64,000 nt of DNA from Amia ocellicauda (GCF_036373705.1 NC_089850.1:48697548-48761547); one strand, 5' to 3'. Positions 1 to 12,474 are shown, numbered from the stretch's first letter. Numbers and translations: made by a program. Notes: a model not told the origin generated them from the sequence alone.

Positions 1-1088
1 GAGGAAATGATACAGCTAAAGGGCAAAAATGGAAGTATCTTGGAAAACAAACAAGATGTGTCAAATGTTCTAAATTAGTGTCGATTAGAGGAGTTGCTTC
101 TAACTGGAGTGAGGTTGTTAGTGGAGTTCCACAGGGATCAGTACTAGGGCCTTTGCTTTTTCTAATCTATATTAATGATCTGGACTCTGGGATAGTTAAC
201 AAACTTGTCAAATTTGCAGATGATACTAAAATAGGTGGCTCAGCAGATACAATCTCGGCGGCACAGGCTATTCAAAGGGACTTAGATAATATTCAGTTGT
301 GGGCCGACACCTGGCAGATGAAATTCAATGTGGACAAGTGCAAGGTATTACATGCAGGTAACAAAAATGTCCACTATAATTACACTATGGGAGGAATAGA
401 ACTAGATGAAGTATCGCATGAGAAAGACCTAGGAGTCTATGTGGACTCCTCACTTTCTCCATCCAAACAATGTGGGGAAGCAATAAAAAAGGCAAACCGA
501 ATGCTAGGGTATATTGTCAAAAGTGTAGAATTGAGAACAAGGGCAGTGATGTTCAGACTGTACAATGCACTAGTTAGAGCTCATCTGGATACTGTGTGCA
601 GTTCTGGGCTCCACACTTCAAGAAAGACATCGCTGCTCTAGAGGCAGTTCAGAGGAGAGCAACCAGACTTATTCCAGGTCTGAAGGGAATGTCCTACTGA
701 GAGACTGAGGAACTGAACCTTTTCACCCTGGAACAGAGGAGACTACGTGGGGACTTGATTCAAGTCTTCAAAATCATGAACGGCATCGACCACATTAAAC
801 CAGAGGAGCTTTTCCAGATCAGCAGAGACACACGCAGCCGGGGACACAAATGGAAATTGGGCTTCAAGGCATTCAAAACGGAAAACAGGAGACACTTCTT
901 CACACAGAGAGTCGTCACAATCTGGAACAAACTCCCCAGCGATGTGGTTGAAGCTGGAAATTTAGTAACATTTAAAAATAGACTGGATAGGATCCTTGGA
1001 TCCCTTTATTAATGGACCCCAAACAAGCACAATGGGTTGAATAGCCTACTCTAGTTTGTGAACTTTCTTATGTTCTCATGTTCTTAAA
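1..1088 (+). mobile_element. CR1-like non-LTR retrotransposon, 3' part of ORF2 and 3' tail
   Basis: Reverse-transcriptase signatures are visible: VPQGSVLGPLLF followed by the catalytic FADDTK box, then the thumb-like stretch [19 protein letters not shown]. The downstream frame (from about 755) reads [16 protein letters not shown] and ends WNKLPSDVV...[11 protein letters not shown], the usual C-terminus of CR1/jockey-type LINEs. The frame changes near 640-700, so the copy is dead. The 3' end carries a tandem octamer of the TTCTTATG type, comparable to the short terminal repeats of CR1 elements. The 5' part is cut by the window edge. A close relative lies at 59936-61986. The clade assignment is from motif memory; L2/Rex-type relatives are the alternative. 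Confidence 0.85.
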
Positions 1089-1603
1089 AAACAATACAAA
1101 TTTGTTATTAGTAAATAGTTACCAATAAAAGTAATAATACACTTTTCATTCAAAGTACTTAAAAGCGCTTTATTTTCAAAATTCGTTCCAATACATGTCA
1201 TTAAAGTTTGGATCCGGGCTCTGTATATATTTGTACATTTTCTCCTAATATCAGTGCTGTGTTTGTCTTTACAGGTGGAAACTGGAACTATGTGTATAAC
1301 GTTTTTTAAAATGGCATATTACTTTGGGGGATAAGAGTGTTACATTGCTTCATCTATTTGTTAACCACTGCGCTCAACACATTCCTACACTCTGTGTTGC
1401 CTGATCCACCTCAGTTGTATTAATGCAGATCATGGGTTAGAAAGGAGGAAGCATGATTTCAGGATCTGGCCATTGCTATAGTCAAGTTGGGACAGCAGGG
1501 GGCACTAGATGCTTCTGCTGCTGCTGCTTGTGAGCGAGGTAGAGCTGCAGCCGACACACAGGGAGACTGAGAGGCCTGAGGAGACAAGACCGAGAGAAGG
1601 GGG
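1089..1603. other. Gene-free stretch
   Basis: AT-rich spacer followed by the probable 3' UTR of the SAXO-like gene. It contains a short CTG run near 1514-1530. No further coding signal, RNA gene or recognisable repeat was seen. Confidence 0.5.
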
Positions 1604-3791
1604 TTAAGGCGCCAAACAGACATCTGACATTCTGCCTCGTCTCCTACAGTGTCTCTGAGCACGCGTTACTGGCCACACACATTTTACACCTGCTGTCCAC
1701 TTCTGTGTGGCAGTGCCAGCCTCACCTGTAGGTGTCATTGTGGACAGTGGTGAAGTCGTGCTCCCCCTCAGCCTGCACAGGCCTCTGCTCCGGCCTGCAG
1801 TTCTGCACCCTCCGTGTGCTCTTCGGGATGAAGGTGCTAGAGCTGGTGGTCTCGCTCTCCAGCTTCCCCTGGAACCAGACACACACGCCCTGCATTAGCT
1901 GTCTGCTGGCAACAGGCAAGACTCTCTCTCTCCCCCATTCCTGTCTTTCTCTCTCTCTCTTACCAGGGGTTTTATGTAGAGTCCATCATGGGGATCCCCA
2001 CACCGCCGGCGCCGCTGGGCCCCCCAGTCCTGAAAGAACTCCTTGCTGGCGGTGGTATCGTGGAACAGGCCTGGCTGGACCTTCAGACATGGGGCCCGGT
2101 GCTGCAGGGGCTGTGCTTGGAGGCTGTTCAAAGGAAGAGGCTGGTACGCCAGCTGGGGGGGCAGGACAGGGATGTGAGGGCAGATTTGAACCTGGGCCCT
2201 GTTTGCATAAGCATATGCATGGACCTTTCCACTCCATGCTGCACAGATCTGGTGCTGATTTTACTGCTGTTAAGCGTAGGTTAGACAATAGCCCATTCTC
2301 TTTAGTGTGTTACTTGATGTTCTCTGTTTATACTTATATTTTACTTGTTTGTTTGTTTTCTTCTTTTTTACCTTGGTTACTGTGTCGCCTTGGAAGGGGC
2401 AGTCCTTGTCCCAGTCAGACAACTCCTCCCTTAGCTGGGCAGGGTCAGGTCGTCTGTGTTTGGAGGCGTCCCAGCCAGGGTAGGTGTCCCTCTGCACCGT
2501 CCTGAAGTCCCTCCTACGAACACACACAGCGGCTCTCTCTCCTTCAGTACTGTGACAGTGTGTGTAGTGCTTGTGGCGGCAGATGTGATCTGTACATATG
2601 CCCGGACTGCTCTACAAACCTTGTGCCTTTTCCGTGAACCAGATGGGTTACAGGTTCATATCAACACTGTCTCAGCTTCATTTAGTGACACACAAAAAAA
2701 ACGCTGAATTCAAGAGAATATTTAAAATGTGAACATTTGGAGTGAGCTTGAGTTACACCCAAAATGCATCATTCCTGTGTGAAGTACAGTATGTACAATT
2801 CAGGTGTGCTATCTAGGCCACAAATACCTGGTAGTGCTGAGAAATCTATGCATCGTTTGTGTCTGAATGAACACAGCTACTCTACAGTGTGACTGTGCGT
2901 GAGAGCACTGAGCTCTCCTGCCAAGTTAAGAACAGATCAGGAAATGGGACACCTCTGAAGTGCACAGCGCACAATGACTGACCGGAGGGCCTGGTTGATG
3001 ACCAGGTTATCAGGGGGGGGTCGTGCAGGCAGGCTCCTCCTAGGGGGCCCGTAATGAGCAGGGTAATCGGAGCGGTACTTGGTGAGAGACTCCATCGGGT
3101 CAGCTCTGACAGCCTCTTCCTTCTCAGGTGGGCGCTGCCTCCGTGTAGGCACAGCGCCCTCCACTGGATGAACGCAGTACACCTCGTGATGGGTCGTCAG
3201 CAGGTCCTGCTCACCTAAACAGGACACAGACCACAGTACAGCACTCAGAGAGGGGTACTGACATCGCACCCAGCTCAGAGGCTAATGTCGCCATCCCACG
3301 CTACTCAGAGATGATGACATCACTTTCTTAGCAGCACAGGCAAACTTGGGCATCAAACTAAAGAGGTTTTGTTTTGTCCCTGCTGGAATATATTAAAAAA
3401 TATTCAGGCATTATCAGAATAGCTCTAAGGTATCATATGTCTTCCATACATATGAATACATTTCCATGTATATGTATTAATAGCCATCCATGCTCTCTGA
3501 CCTTCGACCCTGAGGTTGCAGGAGATGCTCTGACTCAGCTCTGGCTTGCTTCCCGTTTTCCAGATGAACTCACTCTGCGTTATCGTCTTCATCTCCTCCT
3601 TCCGGTCAGGGAAGAGCAGAGATCCTAGAAGAGAGAGAGAAGGCTAATGACAGACACTATGCATTTCTCACAGAAAAACACTATCAGGATGACCTCCCCA
3701 CTTCAGTGGGAGGAGTGTGTGTGTGAGGCATGAGTGTGAGGAGTGTGTGTGTGAGGGGGGTGTGGGTGTGTGTGTGTGAGGCATGAGTGTG

Positions 3792-3850
<59 letters not shown>

Positions 3851-4657
3851 AGGGAGGGGTGTGGGTGTGTGTGAGGGGTGTGCAGGGTATGAGGACAGCG
3901 CTCACCCACAACAGCAGGCAGCTCTCCCAGGCTGGGGAGAGAGCGAGAGAGCAGCACCCCGCTGTGGTCTGGGTAACTGTCTCGGGCTGTGGTGTGCTGG
4001 CTGAGCTGGGCCCCGGGGGGGGGCCTCTGCAGGCTCGTGGGGGGGCGCCGCACTACAACCGCCTCCCCCTCCTTTGCTGGGAAGTCCAGGCTGTAGACTG
4101 AGTGGCTCTGAATAGGCTCCAGTGAGCCACACACACTCTCCAGCTGTCCCGGGACACAATAACAGAGCGTCACCCTGAGGAACTGTAACATCTAAACCAC
4201 AGCCACTGTCATTTCTAGAATATTCTTTTTTATTATTCTGAATTAACTTATTTATTAATATAAGTTATGTATATATAGATAGGTATAGACAGATCACAGT
4301 TGCTAATATTTACAACAATAAATATTAAACTCACACGGTCACCTGTCCTCTTCACACTCACCCTGGGTGCAGGCTGTGCTCTAGTGCTGGGGGGCGGGCG
4401 GCGATAGGCGGAGCGCTGGGTTGTGCGCAGAGCCATGCAGGGTGGGGCGGGGTGCAGGGGGGTGCGGAAAGGGCGCTTGCTGCTGCGGACACGCGCATCT
4501 GCGACAAGTAACATGGCAAGAAATAAAGGAACACACAGCTGAAGAGTTTGCACCTTTCCATTGAATCAATTTTATTCTGTTTGGTTGAATAAATATTGTA
4601 TTGTAAAATGTATTTTTGATTATCATTTTTCAGAGTTTGTTGATCATAGATTTAGCG

Positions 4658-4715
<58 letters not shown>

Positions 4716-5074
4716 CTTATGTATAAGTAGATCACTGTTGCTGTTTATATGTTATTGATATTTCTGAGGACAGTGAGTTCACTGACCAACTGATACACTG
4801 ACTGGCTGACAGATACAAAGACTGGTTGACTAACTCACTGACTGACACTGTGATCTCAGACAGACTGACTGCATGGTGCAGCAGGCCGGAGCATGGCAGC
4901 ACAGTGTTGCAGAGTCTGAGGTGAGGCCGAAGAACAGTGTTACCCAGGTAAACAGTCTTACTGTGGGGCCGGGTGTAGCTGGAGCTGTAGTGGCTGAGCA
5001 GGCAGTTCTCGGAGCCAGAACCGATCTGTAAGGCTGTTTTTGACTTCTTGCAGTCCTTGTGGTGTTTGTGTCGG
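1604..5074 (-). CDS. SAXO1/SAXO2-like stabiliser of axonemal microtubules (first exon not found)
   Basis: Eight exons join in consistent phase on the minus strand: 5074-4962, 4498-4362, 4143-3906, 3624-3502, 3214-2983, 2123-1964, 1868-1726 and 1643-1604 (stop). They give about 395 residues. SAXO (FAM154) proteins bind ciliary microtubules through repeated Mn modules made of a Thr-rich start and a Tyr/aromatic end. Similar units are visible here: MALRTTQRSAY, MKTITQSEF, EQDLLTTHHEVY, MESLTKYRSDYP, FHDTTASKEFFQDWG, LESETTSSSTF and EHDFTTVHNDTYR. The first exon seen (Cys/His/Lys-rich, then ENCLLSHYSSSY) resembles the SAXO1 N-terminus (Cys-rich, then CLLSEYTENY). The short exon holding the initiator Met, which should end in phase 2, was not located upstream. 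The acceptor at 2123 was chosen to keep frame; 2152 is an alternative. The family call is strong; which paralogue is unclear. Confidence 0.75.
3790..3850. repeat. (TG)n microsatellite
   Basis: An almost pure TG run of about 50 bases within a larger TG/GA-rich block (about 3715-3880), in the intron between two SAXO-like exons. Confidence 0.95.
4659..4713. repeat. (TA)n microsatellite
   Basis: Pure TA dinucleotide run in the second visible intron of the SAXO-like gene. Confidence 0.95.
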
Positions 5075-6917
5075 CTACAAAAGATAAGTGTATCAATGTT
5101 ATAAAAAAATAAATAAAATAAAAAATTATTTGTTTTTTTTTGGGCAGAGAAATGCCAAAAGTATTTCGAAAATGTATGTGTATTTGTTTGCATGCACAAT
5201 TGTTTTATTATGAGCAAAATAGAAGCACTATTACTATTATTATTATTATTAAACTTATTCCATTGCTGGTCATGAAACTGCAAACATAATAAAGAGTACA
5301 AACATCTAAAGTAAAAAGTCATGAGGTAGAGTAATAATTTATCTTCCTGCATTGATTTCTCAGGTATTTTACACATTGATATTAGATAAGATGCAAAAGA
5401 CAGCACACCTACATTCAACAGTGGTATTTAAAAAAAACTACACAATTCAATAATGAATTACTACTCAGACACACGGAGAGGCACCCTGTTCAACACGCAG
5501 GCAGCCTGGCTTTTCTCACCCACAGTTACAGAGTTCACAGATGCAGTTAAACTCTGGAAAGTCCATGATTCTTTGGTCACTGTTGAAAGGTTTCCTGCTT
5601 TCCTGTGGACACCATTAAAGCAAGAAACGTCTCATTTAATGGACTGCAACTTTTTAACAACAGTCATCAATCCAGGCGAGCAGAACTGTTTCCCATGCAC
5701 TGTAAACAGGGCAGGAGTCTCGGGTTTTGGTTTATGCCAGTTGCTATGGCTCCCTTTCCTGTTCTTCTGCTCAACAGGGGGTGATGTAAAAAGGGGCAAG
5801 CCTGAGGAACAATAAGGCCCTGCTGTAATTATACAGCACCGCGCTGCAGACTATGGGCAGGCAAGGGGACAATATTTGCTCAGGCCAGTATTGTATGAAC
5901 ACTTTCAGTCTTGGCAACCAGAGAACAGTTCCCAGGGAAACTCCCTGCAGACACAGGTATACGGTGGGGCTTTGTAGAGGGTGAAGTAGTAACAAGTTAA
6001 TTACAAAAAATATAAATCGTGAGCTCTCCTATCACATGAAGTGAAGAAAAGAACCAAAGATGTGAGTTAGAGACCCCTCTCTGTATCTTTGGAGATAGAC
6101 AGTATGCTTGAGATTATTTATTAATACAGTTGTGTTTGATATGTTAAAAACTGCTTATGTTGCACTGGTTAAAAGGATATCAGACTTCAGTGCTGGTCAT
6201 CATACTTCAGGCAGCAGATGTTATCAAAGTCATTGTTTTAAGTCCTCAACTCAATGCCTGTGCCCCAAAAACACAAAAACCTTTATACGGTTTGTGATTA
6301 TCCTAAAGACAAAAGCTGTATATAACGCCAAGAAAAAAATAATTAACATTACAAAATTAACATGAAACCATTAACAATGTAAATAGAATAATAAAAGTAA
6401 ATTTCCCCACAACAGCTTACACTGCAAAAGCATTGTTCTGCTACAGCACGGTTACTTACTGTCATTTTGTTGCAGGAATTGATACAGGAATTTTCATATT
6501 TACCATAAGTTAGGAAATCAGAAACCCTTTTGCTTAGAAATCTTGCATACTGGAAAAAAAATGCAAATTATTTTAGCCCACACCAGCTGCTCGATAGCCA
6601 GGCTTGTGACCTTGAAGGGGAAGTCCCTAAAATGACTGGTTTATATGCACTCATGTGTTAGTAGGAGTGTATAAGTGAAGTATTTTTGTATATTTTCTGA
6701 TACATTCGATCATTGTAGTAAGTTTTAAAACAAGTGTCACCTTCATCACAATCATGGCTACTGTAAAAATCCCACAGGAGAGCTCTTCTGTGTTTCAGGA
6801 TGTGACGGTTCAACACTTATTTAAAAATATTATAAATGCTAAAAATCAAATATGAAACACAATCACATCCCTAATGCATGCAGGGTAGACCAGGAATAAT
6901 TATGAATATGGATAGGT
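5075..6917. other. Gene-free stretch upstream of the SAXO-like gene
   Basis: AT-rich sequence with short triplet runs. It should contain the missing first exon and promoter of the SAXO-like gene, but no convincing exon with a phase-2 donor was found. Open frames here show no family motif. Confidence 0.4.
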
Positions 6918-6996
6918 GGTTTCACAGACCCAGATTAGCACTAGTCTAGGACTACCCAATGTTATTTTAGGTACAGTAGTCCAGGAGTAGTGATAA
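6918..6996. repeat. Short palindromic MITE-like repeat fragment
   Basis: Imperfect inverted arms, CACTAGTCTAGGACTA and TAGTCCAGGAGTAGTG, flank a short loop after ACAGACCCAGATTA. This resembles a dispersed palindromic MITE common in fish genomes. The arms are degraded and no clear target duplication was seen. Confidence 0.5.
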
Positions 6997-7335
6997 TTGA
7001 TGTAATCAGACATCAGCATTCATTTATAACAATATGAATTAACGGGAGAAACAGTGAATTTATTGTATTAATAACTGCAAATGAAGACAAATACGATTGT
7101 TATGAACTTTCAATGTATTTATTGCGTCACAAAATAACTCAATTTGGCAACTGTGTAAAGAATGCCTGATTAAAATGTAAGTCTTTCCATTAAGGGCTAC
7201 ATTAAAACCCCATCCCGTCTCAAAGTGTCCCAGTGAACATGGAGCCATGCCATCAAACTGCCGCTGAATCTCTCCACTCATTCCTCACATGGTTATTTTA
7301 GCTGCGGTGTCTGAGTGTTGCCTTTTGACGCACAG
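6997..7335. other. Gene-free stretch, 3' flank of the helix-rich gene
   Basis: Includes the probable 3' UTR of the minus-strand gene that stops at 7336. No other coding signal was seen. Confidence 0.4.
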
Positions 7336-10021
7336 TCAGTGCAGAGCTGCTCCTTCCACCAGCTGCTCATACTCCAGCAGATCTTCCAGATCCTCCCCTA
7401 CAGCCTCCGTCAGCTCGGATAGGAGGACGTCCAGCACCTGCGGACCAAACACAGGGCTGTCAGACACAGGCTGAGCCACAGCCCGAGCCCAGTGCAGCTC
7501 CCTCCTCGATGGGCTGACAGACAGTGTGGGAGTGTGCGTGTCAAACCCTCACCACGTCCGTGAACAGGCGCCGGTGGTGAACTCGCATGGGCCAGTTCTC
7601 CAGAGTAGCATCGCGCAATCTCTGAGCACTGCACAGCCGGTGCAGGAGGATGTTCAGCACCCAGCCTTCAGCACAGACACGAGAGGACAGGGTTTGGAGA
7701 GGCAGTAGTGGCACATGCTGGTTAAGTTTTTTGAATTATTATTATAACATTCTTCCTCTTCCTAACATCTTTCCTCTTTACTCAATTTCTAGTTGTGCTA
7801 GAAGTGCACTTACTGTCCAGCAGCGCACCTGCCTGTTCCTGCTCCCTGAAGCGCTGCCCCTGGCCAGCCATCAGCTCCACCAGCTGACCCATGAGCAGCA
7901 CGTCCACCAGCCTGCCCGCACTCTGGCACACCTGGGCAGTGAGCACGAGGGGAGGTGAATGCCACTGTCCACACCAGCCTCCCGCACTGCCGACACAGCC
8001 CCCCACATGCCCACCAGTAGGCTTAGAGAAGAGCCAAGCACAGCCCTGGTGCAGCACAGCACATCCAGCCAAGCAGACTATCTAGATCTCCTACTCACTT
8101 TGTACAGACTGACACATTTCATTTCGATCAGCTAGAGTGCAGTGTTTTGGTAAATTCAATGGGAGAGAGGGAAACAGTTTTGATTATTTTTATCATTAAG
8201 ATTTTTAATTCGATTTCTATATTAATTGTCCTTTCCAAAAATATGTAGTGTATAATTGCTTTGGCAACACTACCATATGGAAAGTCATGCCAATAAGGCA
8301 CTTTAAGTTGAAAAAAAATAATGAATGAGAGAGAACATACATGAGTGAGCTGCTGTGCTGCGATGTGACAGTCGTGCTCGGCCAACACAGACAGCGCCAC
8401 AGCCCTGGCCTCCTCACCAAGCACCTCTGGAAGCAAGTCAAACTCCACAACCCCATCCTCTGCCAGTTCAACCTGCACCTCCTGCACCTGCGCATGGCAC
8501 ACATGATACTCTGTTACAGTGGTCACAACAGGCTGTTTTATCAAGATAATGCTGGAACATGAGGTGACATGGGGAAGGGCAGGGCTCCTCAGACTGACAG
8601 GGGAAGAGAGAGGAGCTCACCAGTGTGGGCAGGAGGGGGGCCAGCGTCTCGGAGATGATCTTGTCAACACAGTGCCGAACAGCTGCCTGGGCCAGGTAGG
8701 CATCCACATGCTCCCTGATGGAGCTCTGGAACACCGCAGACACCACCTCTCCAGTCACTTCATGCAGCAGCTCCACGTACACCCTGCCCGGCACTACCCC
8801 ACTGCAGGAAAGAGTAGCCAGTTTGTGACCATAAGGTACTGTACTACGTTTTTCCACTGTATTCTTTATGGTGTTTGTAATGAGAAGACTTCTCTCTCAG
8901 ACTGTTCCCAAATGCCCAGATACTGCATTATTGAAGAAGGCTGACACTTTGTAATAATCAATGCAGTGTACTCTTGTTGTACTGTAGTGCAATACAGAGT
9001 CAAGGACTTTGAAAAAGAAAAACTTACAAACGTCTGTCTGTCTTCACAGTGTCTTTATCAGTCAGTTTCACCACAGACTCCTGGACACACACATGAAATG
9101 CAGAGTGAGAGAGATGGTAAGACACAGCAAAGACAAAGGTTTAGCTTGAGGCAGGGGGCTCTGTTTGCTAGTGTTAGAGCAACAAAAACAGTCTGAGTAC
9201 CCAGGGCCAGGACTGTGAGTATGGACACTGCCCCCCGTACCTGAGCGCTGTCTTCAGAGAACACCTCGATCAGCAGGTCTGGGAGGAGCTCGTCTCTCAG
9301 CACGTTGGCCACGAAGGACTCAACAAAGCGCCACGCGAAGGTGCCGTTCTGTGAGAAATAGCGAGCAGTGCTGCAGGCCTACAACAACACAGCCCTGCTT
9401 CATCACCAGCTCACTGGGCAGGCACTTACAAGGGGTCAAAGAAGAGGACACAATCGCTATACAGTACTATATTCACAGTATTATGCATGAGTATGCATAC
9501 AGCGAGTAGCACAGGATATTATAGCTTGGCGCCTGGGAGGAGTGTTCCTGAAACAGATGTGCTCAAATGAGTCTGTATATTCTGTAGCTGGGCTGGTGTG
9601 CCTGCATTACTCAAGGCCTTCTGGACAAGACACTTACACTTCCCTATATAAGAGAAGTTTCCCCTGATACAAACAAAAAAAAATCAATACAGAAATATAT
9701 AGCTCTATCTGCAGGGCAAGGCATTGCCGCTTGATTAATAATAATATTCCAGCACTCTTTGTAATGAAATTAAACATGCCTGTCCAAAAGGCACACTGCC
9801 ATAATGTAACGGCACCCACGCATTAGCATAGACCTGCAGGATGACTTGTCCAGATTGCAGTGTTTTTTTGTGTCTTCTGCTCCTCGGGGTCTACCTGCTC
9901 TTCTTGTGGCTCTCTGGGGCTCCCTGCCAGATGGCCACGGCTTCTGGGTCTTTTTCCTGCTCCACTGTGAGCTGAGTATCGCCTGTGTCCCTGGAACTGG
10001 GTCTCCTGTTCCCGCAGAACC
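7336..10021 (-). CDS. Multi-exon gene for an unrecognised helix-rich protein, 3' part
   Basis: Eight consecutive exons join with consistent splice phase: 10021-9895, 9348-9241, 9080-9028, 8801-8621, 8487-8341, 7931-7814, 7665-7553 and 7437-7336 (stop). They encode about 315 residues. I do not recognise the family. The product is rich in Leu, Val, Glu and Ala in amphipathic-helix patterns, for example WRFVESFVANVLRDELL, YVELLHEVTGEVVSAVF, IISETLAPLLPTL, VLGEEARAVALSVLAEHD and VLDVLLSELTEAVGEDLED. It has no signal peptide or membrane segment in the visible part and ends in an acidic tail. The style recalls all-helical scaffold proteins, but no catalytic or binding motif is visible. The gene starts further right; possible earlier exons are at 11.94-12.38 kb. 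Its 3' end faces the 5' side of the SAXO-like gene on the same strand. Confidence 0.6.
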
Positions 10022-10344
10022 CTGTCCGTGAGGAAGCACGGCTTTTTGTCAGGACAGGGACAGATAATATAGCAGTATTTTACAATGAGAGGAAACAGCT
10101 AAAACAAGCACATTTGTGTAAAGAAGTGATTCAAAAAGCTTAAAAATGTAGCATGCATTTCACTTGTTGAATGCAAAACTGAAGGCAAAACGCCCCCAAG
10201 AACAAGCAGGAACTAAAGACAGTTGCAGTCCAGGCCTGGCAGAGCATTACTAGGGAAGAAACCCAGCATCTGGTGATGTCTATGGGTTCCAGACTTCAGG
10301 CAGTCATTGACTGCGAAGGATTTGCAACCAAATATTGAAACTCA
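10022..10344. other. Intron or spacer with no recognised feature
   Basis: No exon, RNA gene or clear repeat was found between the 10021 acceptor and the repeat fragment that follows. Confidence 0.4.
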
Positions 10345-10600
10345 CAATTTAATCATGATTATGTTAGTTTGTCCAAATAATTTTGAGCCCCTAAAATTGG
10401 GGGGGGCACATATACAAATGGGTGTAATTCCTACACTGTTCACCCAATTTGGATGTAACTACCATCAAATTAAAGATGAAAGTCTACACTTAAAGCATCT
10501 TGATTGTTTCCTTTCAAATCCATTATGGTGGCATACAGAGCCAAAATCTTATCCACCCTGCTTTTCTTATTCCTATCTTTGCAATTACACATTTGACCAT
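10345..10600. repeat. Fragment of a dispersed fish DNA-transposon-like repeat
   Basis: The sequence contains TTTGTCCAAATAATTTTGAG, a G-run, then AATTCCTACACTGTTCACCC and a segment ending in TCCATTATGGTGGCATACAG. I associate this arrangement with a widespread non-autonomous Tc1-like repeat of fish. Neither terminal repeat is intact, so this is a degraded internal fragment. Confidence 0.45.
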
Positions 10601-11939
10601 TAACATTTTTAATAAAACAAAATGGCAACACAATGTGAATTCATGCAGACCAACCTCACCACTAATCTGAGTTTCTATTAGTAAAGTATTGTGGTGACAA
10701 CCCAGTCTTGTTTTCAGAAGACTTGACCACTGTGGGTTATATGTATGAGGGTCACTAGATAGCAGGACTTAATTCAGCAATTATTATTTCCTGCGATATC
10801 GATACAAGGTAAACAAGACAAACTCCAGGTTAAAATCCTAGGCCAATTGAAAGTACTTTTCATTGTATCACAGCATGAGCATCCCTTCCCTCATCCTTAT
10901 GATATATTTACACTGCGCTTCTGATTGGCTGAAATGGGGACAGGGAACCTGACATCTTCTGAGACTAGGAAGCCCCCCCGGCCTCAGCCTAAGGCCCAGC
11001 TGCTATCCATACTGAGCCTGGCTGTGAGGAGCATGCTAGCTATGCACCAGTCAGTCAATCTGCATTGTACTGGTGTTACTTTACCATGTTCCCACCGATT
11101 ATTTCTGTATTTGTGATGATTACAGTATCGTACAAACACTAATTAACATTAATCCTAGAGCATCCAACGTTTGTTTCCATGTGATATATTGCAATGGTCC
11201 TCAGCATTTTAATTATGTATAAAGATAAATATAACAGAGGTAATTTTGGTCTGTGATGAAGATATTTTACCTGCCCTGCAGCCCCGGCCAGCTTGACTCA
11301 ACCTGTTTGGATCCCATCAGGATGACAGGTGTCACTGGAAAAACATGCATTTATAAACAGTAATTTTAGAGATACAGATAAACAAAAATGTGAACAAAAA
11401 ACAAATAGACAGACATATTTTGTAATCAGTGAATGCAGGGAAACAAAATGAGCAGTGATATTAACCACAAACTCACATAATCCTACACAACCCACATTGA
11501 ACAAAAAAAAACATCTCTCTCTTGTGGTAACAATGATTTACTACTGAATTAATTCTTTATGAAATGTATGAGTGCAGTGCCTTGCCACAACTTACTGATG
11601 TGCAAAATTATAAATTCATTGCTACTAACCACTGCTGGAACCATACCCTTACCTTGCCTCCAATGGAAGCAGTCCATCTATGCATCAACCATCATGAATA
11701 GGCTTTAAAGAAACACGTTGCTGTTGCTCAGCGGGTTTGTTTGGGCTCTGCTAGCCTGGGATACAGCTGCAGCTTAGCAACTGAAGCCACGGCTCTCAGA
11801 GTGGTTTATGCTTCCTCTGCTCAAACTGAAAGCATGTCCTCATACTTGGAAAAGGCAGGGAAATACAATTCTGTATGCATGTGCACACACACACATGAGG
11901 AATGCAGAACTCTTATTGTCCAGTCAGAAAAAACAGCCT
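10601..11939. other. Gene-free stretch
   Basis: AT-rich sequence, probably intronic to the minus-strand helix-rich gene. No phase-consistent exon could be supported. Confidence 0.35.
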
Positions 11940-12382
11940 TACTGCGTGCTTCACTTCACCAGGTTGGCCAGGTAGAGGGCTAGCAGGCTCTCTGTGTTGC
12001 GAAGGTGGGCCGCTTAGGCTCGAGCTGCATAAGCTCTGCTCAACAGGCTCTCTGTGACCCTGCACTGATTGTTGGGGCAGGAGAGGTCTAGGTGCTGCGC
12101 TGGTAGAGCCACGATGGTAGAGTTGACCTGGGGCAACTCTGTCAAACCTGCCTCTGTAGCACCCTGCCTTTCTGGCGAAGGCCTGACCTGCCCTCCCCAT
12201 CAAGGTGGTGGGAGGGAAGGTAAATCTTCTACCGGAGTAGGCAGGGCCAGTGTCAGTCTCTCCTCCACTGTCACCTCACCCAGGCAAGATCTCCAGGGCA
12301 GACTGGGGAGCCACAGGCTGTTTAGCAGCCGGGCCACAGATTTACTGCCGCTATTCTGCTCCCATGCTGTGAAGAAAGGGTC
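11940..12382 (-). other. Possible further exons of the helix-rich gene, interrupted
   Basis: A good acceptor at 12382 opens a frame reading FFTAWEQNSGSKSVARLLNS, then LWLPSLPWRSCLGEVT and ERLTLALPTPVEDLPS. A donor-like site follows LPWRSCLG and another follows LALPTP. Further downstream the minus strand reads HLDLSCPNNQCRVTESLLSR and, after an in-frame TAA, HLRNTESLLALYLANLVK in the same frame. The composition is protein-like, but the stops mean I cannot decide between real short exons, a decayed exon and chance. Phase continuity to the exon at 10021 was not established. Confidence 0.3.
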
Positions 12383-12413
12383 CTGAAATCAAAGGGAAGT
12401 TCACTACAACACT

Positions 12414-12414
<1 letters not shown>

Positions 12415-12471
<57 letters not shown>
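12415..12471. repeat. (TA)n microsatellite
   Basis: Pure TA run of about 55 bases followed by a short AAG/A-rich tail. Confidence 0.95.

Positions 12472-12474
<3 letters not shown>

Noticed and set aside
1732-2505. Long plus-strand open frame over the 3' part of the SAXO-like gene
   Set aside because: It is antisense to two phase-consistent SAXO-like exons, has no family motif, and owes its length to their GC-rich composition.
3684-4191. His/Thr repeat protein in the TG/AC tract
   Set aside because: It is translation of a dinucleotide microsatellite running out of a real SAXO-like exon into its intron.
7336-12382. Helix-rich gene as MCM3AP/GANP
   Set aside because: The style of acidic helical repeats is similar, but remembered GANP C-terminal sequence does not match the exons here, so no name was given.
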